This document shows positions 60,401-64,000 of a DNA stretch of 64,000 nt, in pieces. Positions within the stretch are counted from its first letter, which is position 1, and every line of letters starts with the position of its first letter. The notes beneath the pieces are model-generated. The model saw only the letters and a list, made by a program, of their open reading frames with translations. It had not been told where the DNA came from and did not search any database. A program made the position numbers and the translations under genes. Source of the stretch: Leishmania donovani (lineage: Eukaryota > Euglenozoa > Kinetoplastea > Trypanosomatida > Trypanosomatidae); assembly GCF_000227135.1 (NCBI RefSeq), contig NC_018261.1, positions 1,560,355 through 1,624,354 on the forward strand, given 5' to 3'.

Positions 60401-63400
60401 GTTCGACGGTGTCCTCACGGACGCGGCGAGGAAAGTGGTGAAGGAGGAGGCGTCGGCGCGGTCGTGGATCGTTTGCGACGGCGACATCGATCCGGCGTGG
60501 GTGGAGTCGCTGAACTCGGTGCTGGACGATAACAAGCTACTGACGATGCCGAACGGCGTGCGAGTACAGTTTGGCGACAACGTGAACTTCCTCTTCGAGA
60601 CACACAGCCTCGAGTTTGCTTCGCCGGCCACGGTGTCGCGCATGGGCATCATCTACCTCTCCGAGGAGGACGTGGACCCGAAGATGACGGTTGCCTCGTG
60701 GCTGGCAGAGCAACCAGAGGAGTTGCAGCAGCAGCTGCGGCAGTGGATCGACGCCTACTTCTACAAGGCGATCGACTTGCTGCTCTCTTCCGGGGATCTT
60801 GTCGTGGGGACGACGCGGACAGGACTCGTGATGTCCGGGCTCGTGCAGATGAGGAACTGCACGACGAAGAAACAGTTTGTGCTGGCGCTGCTCTACGGAC
60901 TGGGCTCCTACTTGCCGGATGAGACGCGGCGCACGTACGCGAAAGATATCCTCCTCCTAGCCGAGGAGCGGGCCCCGGATGCGAAAAACCCGCTGGACTT
61001 CCGGTACGACGAGGATCGGCAGGACTACGTCTCACTGGAGTTCGTGCCGGCGGCGGACCTCGCCATCGACGACCTGTACCGCCATCCGATGGTGTCGACG
61101 GTGGAATGCCAGCGCGCGCTGGATGTGATGCGGGCGTGGACGAAGCCGACGAGCCCGGGCGTGTACCGTCCCTTCATCTTGGTCGGCCCGGAGGGGTGTG
61201 GCAAGACGATGCTGCTAAACAATCTGTTTATGAGCACGACCAGCACACGCGTCGCGAGCATCAACTGCTCGGCACAGACGGAGGCAATACACGTTATTCA
61301 AAAGCTGAGGCAGGCGTGCTCCATCTTTAACTCGAACCAAGGCAAGGTGCTCCGGCCCAAGGAGGCGGAGCGGCTTATTCTCCTCCTGAAGGACCTCAAC
61401 CTGCCAAAGCCGGACCGCTACGGCAGCGTCCAGCTGCACTCCTTTCTCCAGCAGCTTATCCTGTACAACGGTTTCTACGACGCGGAACTCGAGTGGGTCA
61501 CGGTCGAGCGGGTGCAGATCGTGGGAAGCATAAGCCCGCTCGGCAGCATGGGCCGCCACCCCGTCGCGCCGCGCTTCCTAGCGATCACGTCCGTCTTGAG
61601 CATCTCATACCCTTCCAAGGAGGCGCTGCAGCAGGTGTACTCGGAGTTCATCAAGGTCATGCTCGAAAGTGGACGGCTGAAGCTGAACATGCCGAACAAG
61701 GGGGCGGCCGACTTGGCCCGCGGTGTCACCACCATCTACGAGACCGTCGCCGCGCGCTGCACGGTGGACGTGGCGTCGCACTATGTCTTCAACCCACGAG
61801 ACATCACCCTGTGGGTGTTGAACTTGCTGAACTACGACACCCCCAACATCGCTGACGTCCTTGCATACGAGGCGCGGCGCATCTTTGTCGACCGCCTGGT
61901 GACTGTCGAGGAGCGTATGCGCCTGGCCAAGGTCATCCGCGATAACGTGACGCTGCTTGTCGGCCACCGTGACGCGCCGTCAGAGAAGGAGAGCATTTAC
62001 TACGTGTCATGGCTGGACGCGACGCGCGTCGGCAAGAAGCGGCTGTCGGGTACTACGCTCGAGGAAGTGAAAACGTCCGCGGAAGCGTTCGCCCTCAACT
62101 ACTCTCGCGAGAACGCCGGGCTCAACGTGCAGCTTATCCCGGAGGTGTGCGCGTGGATCGCCCGCGTCGACCGCGTGCTGTCGCAGGAACGCGGCAACCT
62201 AATGCTGGTGGCGCGCGCCGGTGTGTGCGCGCCGCAGATCGTGCGTCTCGTCGCGTACAACAACCGAACAGAGGTTGTGACGCTCGGCATCACGCGCGAG
62301 TACGGCGTCAAGCAATTCACCGCAGAGCTGAAGAGTGTCATGACGAAGGCGGGGGTGGAGGGGCAGAGCGTTGTGCTGCTGCTCGAGGACTTCAACTTCT
62401 TCCATCCCTACTTCCTTGAGACGGTCAACTCGCTGCTCTCATCTGGCGAGGTCGCCGGACTCTTCACCCAGGAGGAGCAGGACGCGTTGCTGAACCCCCT
62501 AAAGGACGAGGCAGCGGGGGAGGGCATGAGCACCTACAACTTCTTTGTCGACCGCATTGCCCGCTATCTGCACATCGTTGTTGTCATGGACCCGACAAAC
62601 CGCAACTACGAGCTGCAGTGCCGCGCCAACCCCGCCCTCTTCACTCGCTGCAACGTGTACTGGATGGGGACGTGGGACAGCAGCAGTCTCAAGGTGATAC
62701 CGCGCATCATGATCGCTGACGTCTACAAGGCGCTCGACCAGCGCGAGGACAAGAAAGAGTTCAGCCTGACGACGGAGCTCGTGCACTTGCACCGCTCCTT
62801 CGGAGAAAAGTTCGCTCCGCAGCACTTTAAGGTTCTGTGCGAGACTTTCGATCATGTGTTTCAGGAGAAGAGCCGCCAGGTCGCGGACGGGCTAGCTCGA
62901 CTGAAGAGCGGCGTCAGAAAGCTCGACGAGGCGCAGGAGAACGTCGACAAGATCGCGACGGATGTGACTGAGAAAAAGCAGCTGCTGGAAGTGAAGCAGC
63001 AAGAGGCCGACGACGCGCTGAAGGAGATCCAGAAGCGAATGGAGGAAGCTGGCAACCAGAAGCGCAGTATCCACAAGATGCAGAAGGAGCTCGACAAAGA
63101 GCAGTCGGCAATTCAGGAGCGCAAGGTCGTCATCGAGGGCCGGCTGAGCGGCATTCAGCTGGTGTTGGACGCCGCCCTGTCGGCTGTCAGCTCCATCCGC
63201 TCCGACCACTTGACGGAGCTGCGCTCCATGGCCAAGCCGCCGGCAGCGGTGCAGTGTGTCATGCAAGGTGTCGTGCTGCTGATTGAGGCGGGAAAGGGTG
63301 CCGAAGCGGCTACGTGGCCTGCCATACGCAAAGTCCTGGCTGGTGACATCAAGGGTCAGATTCTCAACTACGACATCGACAACGTCGGCGCCGCCGCCCG

Positions 63401-64000
63401 GACGCAGGTGGAGAAATTCATTGCCTCCAACGTCGAGTACTTCAAGCGCGAAACCATTGCCCGCGCCTCCAAGGCTGCGGCACCGATGGCAGAGTGGCTC
63501 AAGGCAGTGGTCGAGTACAGCAAGGTGCTGGAGACGGTGGCGCCGATGCGGGACGAGCTGAAGGAGTACGAGGCTAACCTGCAGAAGGGCCAAGAGGAGA
63601 TGACCAAGTACGAGGGCAAGCTGAAAAAGGTGGAGAAGAAGGTGGAGGAGCTCAAGGGCAAGTTCGGCGAGAAGACGGTCGAGGCGGAGCGGCTCAAGGA
63701 CAAGCTGGAGCAGGCCGAGCAACTGCTCGAGAACGCCCAGGAGCTGCTGTCGAAGCTAGGGGATGAGCACACGCGCTGGACGGCGCAGATGAAGGCGATC
63801 AAGCAGGACTCGTACTTCTTGCCGAAGCGCTGCCTGCTCGCCGCCGGCGTTATCACCTACCTCGGCGAGGACCCAGAAGACACGCGCCGCGCCACCTTGT
63901 CGGAGTGGAAGGAACGGGTGAAGCTGCACGACTTCAACTTCTTCACATTTCTGCGCGATGAGAGCGTTCAGCTGCACTACAAGGCCGAGGGCCTACCGGG
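54411..64000 (+). CDS. DHC2: cytoplasmic dynein-2 heavy chain (IFT dynein), 3' end missing
   Basis: Partial, about 3,196 aa, open to the right edge; full dynein-2 chains have about 4,200-4,300 aa. This is the motor of retrograde intraflagellar transport. The tail and linker (1 to ~1,600) precede the AAA ring. Walker A motifs are intact at AAA1 (GPAGTGKTES, from residue 1648), AAA2 (GPSGSGKST, from 1947) and AAA3 (GPEGCGKTM, from 2259). AAA1 Walker B is CFDEFNR (D1700). The AAA4 P-loop is degenerate (ARAGVCAP, 2601-2608). The FNCDEGIDFKSMGRIFTGLV and CGAWGCFDEFNRLK segments are dynein-2 specific in detail. The anti-parallel stalk and microtubule-binding region (about 2,815-3,135) are followed by the start of AAA5. 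Trypanosomatids have two DHC2 paralogues; which one this is cannot be decided here. Confidence 0.93.
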   Translation, partial: MSLSQATKDCVTAVRKAVKKRICGDVVSEERIGAVLQLQLPATAASEAEVAQILLSAMVKAACGAQRGSTKLPNGEVIVDGTAPLALHSFAEVVRVSTFRFQDLPAGNPALRLVAEATYTRHLQRSSELSVQCIHNFPPCLLGEALSRFDVSVGGYVVLSLSVDKDRGIQLRLFTTAIDAVMACMCSTSFTAEVLPRKWASRDTLQPPQLLEMLEEVQMAISEYWNDSAQDDHARSVAVFLMRSVGTDICEYFGTKAAAAGGLFRGEKKVLEEAHVCCEEWLNTCARLTTIDWGAVWRDRYEDAALVCVRDRLRTTLALRGIIEEIRELLGASDFRALKTDALWDVFDDVDVMDPSSGAQSEWGGALAAYYRRLEPIEQRCAGVLRDLFATRAGLAPQAILHEFSGYCHLMKRPIISRELVTERDGLLAKLNDRLDAIRLEYTRRAESTEDELVLEEEDRRCQAGRFFPGVVNNIIWLRQLRGRVEENIAMCTSILVDLPTASAFVASANQLLDELHDYEQECYRNWVADVEDKSDALTLDADAPLMEIDAKGRVDVNYAERLVQLLKEVRVLGAIGFHIPRTIARLAQQGAQFLPMGVALKQVANTYNSMAADIIPCTRAMLLEPAVSFEKIITASGEKKLTWRSKKEAARFIERLQSAAQSLTEFNRRLHKTHHEIEGMVVELLDISLLRSRDRWLSKARQIREKIETSGFQNTESWRHFWDMQLYKAMEAQYQLGLESLNEAVEEIKADIVYHAESGQAALRPPLEVLRLQYYQRISDFITFPRRFQGCGKEGVFHEMPSRNAHGIYVVLQSAGQLFKRVMHELKRFSPYLVIGRCGLDGNPSLEEIVGKSLTEVQHWEQSVRLLKQKSKDINSEDLFIRCGCITLCTAAIKGAVEVHLVRLTDALKVTLKQSAEKHLNSINDYLAKAAKCLDSKMTKLGEIGQANLLYGELMEQRPAMEVEFYHFYNKNVLLQNMTGTPGLDFTKTKDRWTNFMKRLDSHEKEVDEQLNRIQENVSSSVREWERDSVRFTTRWHELKPKELTAHKPLAFVMKKKEELQALKERGEECKKQCEYFHLDEPDLQPIEDAEADIEDYLKMWSMLGDFQLQVQELCKEPWISFCAKVYRFEDFVKLWQGQLKEIPANSVTVHIRTILDNWSRCVPLLKYVRGEGFTSAHWTELFQLLKLRSLTQDTVKFGQILDRYEDILKNEGPIKKLHSRAQGEAQIREALDDVRAWGTGARFALTPHQDRAGVVLITDWKDTMSALSDNRALLLSMKESPYFGLFSNDATKWEERLSTLDEYLRHMNQIQRKWVYLEPIFRRGALPHEKQRFDRIDSAYLTVMKAVENDTRLMALAEHTEFKATLHDVSEQLERCQKALNEYLESKRDGFPRFYFISDDDLLEILAQSKNPSVIQSHLKKLFMGIHSVQFDAQRENILQIQSLEGEVVTLLKPVRVTEEVEAWLSQLDAGVKAALKAHVAQCVAKADIGTYASQVLCTAEMITFTRKVETAIRDPIGSAAALQKLKSQLQTRLRELTAYAGGNSDALVGIKLKALIMDLIHNIEVVQLLIANGVDKESHWLWKKQLRFYLDNTQQCVLRMVDAEFRYSYEYQGNAPKLVHTPLTDCCYLTLTQGMRLGYGGNPYGPAGTGKTESVKALGNAMGRQVLVFNCDEGIDFKSMGRIFTGLVKCGAWGCFDEFNRLKVDQLSAVSQMIQVIQEALKNGDKECQLLGKSINVDPNAGIFVTLNPAGKGYGGRSKLPDNLKQLFRSISMSAPDNELITETILYSEGFENATQLATKVVETFTLCSQLLSHQQHYDWGLRAMKAVLRLGGTLVHDFLMERVAGKVQLSAEQILQKESEILIKSLRVNTLSKLTFDDAVIFNTLLSDIFPGIPVLEIDYQKLRPAIEESIKELRLQVVEAQIQKILQLYEALQQRMGVVLVGPSGSGKSTLMKVLRRALQRLGTKVPLYVVNPKALPREQLLGHMDPDTREWFDGVLTDAARKVVKEEASARSWIVCDGDIDPAWVESLNSVLDDNKLLTMPNGVRVQFGDNVNFLFETHSLEFASPATVSRMGIIYLSEEDVDPKMTVASWLAEQPEELQQQLRQWIDAYFYKAIDLLLSSGDLVVGTTRTGLVMSGLVQMRNCTTKKQFVLALLYGLGSYLPDETRRTYAKDILLLAEERAPDAKNPLDFRYDEDRQDYVSLEFVPAADLAIDDLYRHPMVSTVECQRALDVMRAWTKPTSPGVYRPFILVGPEGCGKTMLLNNLFMSTTSTRVASINCSAQTEAIHVIQKLRQACSIFNSNQGKVLRPKEAERLILLLKDLNLPKPDRYGSVQLHSFLQQLILYNGFYDAELEWVTVERVQIVGSISPLGSMGRHPVAPRFLAITSVLSISYPSKEALQQVYSEFIKVMLESGRLKLNMPNKGAADLARGVTTIYETVAARCTVDVASHYVFNPRDITLWVLNLLNYDTPNIADVLAYEARRIFVDRLVTVEERMRLAKVIRDNVTLLVGHRDAPSEKESIYYVSWLDATRVGKKRLSGTTLEEVKTSAEAFALNYSRENAGLNVQLIPEVCAWIARVDRVLSQERGNLMLVARAGVCAPQIVRLVAYNNRTEVVTLGITREYGVKQFTAELKSVMTKAGVEGQSVVLLLEDFNFFHPYFLETVNSLLSSGEVAGLFTQEEQDALLNPLKDEAAGEGMSTYNFFVDRIARYLHIVVVMDPTNRNYELQCRANPALFTRCNVYWMGTWDSSSLKVIPRIMIADVYKALDQREDKKEFSLTTELVHLHRSFGEKFAPQHFKVLCETFDHVFQEKSRQVADGLARLKSGVRKLDEAQENVDKIATDVTEKKQLLEVKQQEADDALKEIQKRMEEAGNQKRSIHKMQKELDKEQSAIQERKVVIEGRLSGIQLVLDAALSAVSSIRSDHLTELRSMAKPPAAVQCVMQGVVLLIEAGKGAEAATWPAIRKVLAGDIKGQILNYDIDNVGAAARTQVEKFIASNVEYFKRETIARASKAAAPMAEWLKAVVEYSKVLETVAPMRDELKEYEANLQKGQEEMTKYEGKLKKVEKKVEELKGKFGEKTVEAERLKDKLEQAEQLLENAQELLSKLGDEHTRWTAQMKAIKQDSYFLPKRCLLAAGVITYLGEDPEDTRRATLSEWKERVKLHDFNFFTFLRDESVQLHYKAEGLP

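Overview
The window looks like nuclear DNA from a trypanosomatid of the Leishmania lineage (Leishmania or a close relative; the species cannot be fixed from sequence alone). The signs are: 20 intronless protein genes all on the + strand in one head-to-tail array, with no strand switch; spacers of about 0.45 to 1.6 kb rich in pyrimidine tracts, TG/AC microsatellites and G or C homopolymers; a polypyrimidine tract plus AG shortly upstream of most start codons, as expected for spliced-leader trans-splicing; and GC-rich coding regions that leave long spurious ORFs on the antisense strand. I read it as part of one polycistronic transcription unit. No tRNA, rRNA, CRISPR array, transposase or complete retroposon was recognised.

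Layout. 0-9 kb: AP-1 gamma-adaptin, the H/ACA snoRNP protein NHP2, an RGP1-family Rab-GEF subunit, and a UFM1-specific protease of the UfSP2 type. 9-16 kb: a small single-span protein and a larger membrane protein (both probably mitochondrial), the Rab geranylgeranyltransferase beta subunit, and an unidentified helical, probably mitochondrial protein. 16-32 kb: a GAF-domain protein, a USP7-type deubiquitinase without a TRAF domain, DNAI7/CASC1 of the inner dynein arm, a membrane-anchored J-protein, and a GRIP-domain golgin. 33-48 kb: a small soluble protein carrying what looks like the C-terminal mitofilin (MIC60) signature, the giant central-pair protein CFAP46, a hydrolase-fold protein that has lost its catalytic residues, and EMC1. 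48-64 kb: a basic orphan protein, an unusually complete RPA1-like protein (RPA70N plus three DNA-binding OB folds), and the first ~3,200 residues of the cytoplasmic dynein-2 (IFT) heavy chain, cut by the right edge.

The genes do not form one pathway, as is normal for these arrays. Themes recur: Golgi/endosome traffic (gamma-adaptin, RGP1, RabGGTase beta, GRIP golgin), the flagellum (DNAI7, CFAP46, DHC2), mitochondrial membranes (mitofilin-like protein, J-protein, two orphans), and ubiquitin-like modification or ER quality control (UfSP2, USP7-like, EMC1). The most interesting items are the RPA1-like protein with an RPA70N domain, the detached mitofilin domain, and the pseudo-hydrolase. Start codons were set to the first in-frame ATG; several longer readings begin only at TTG or GTG.
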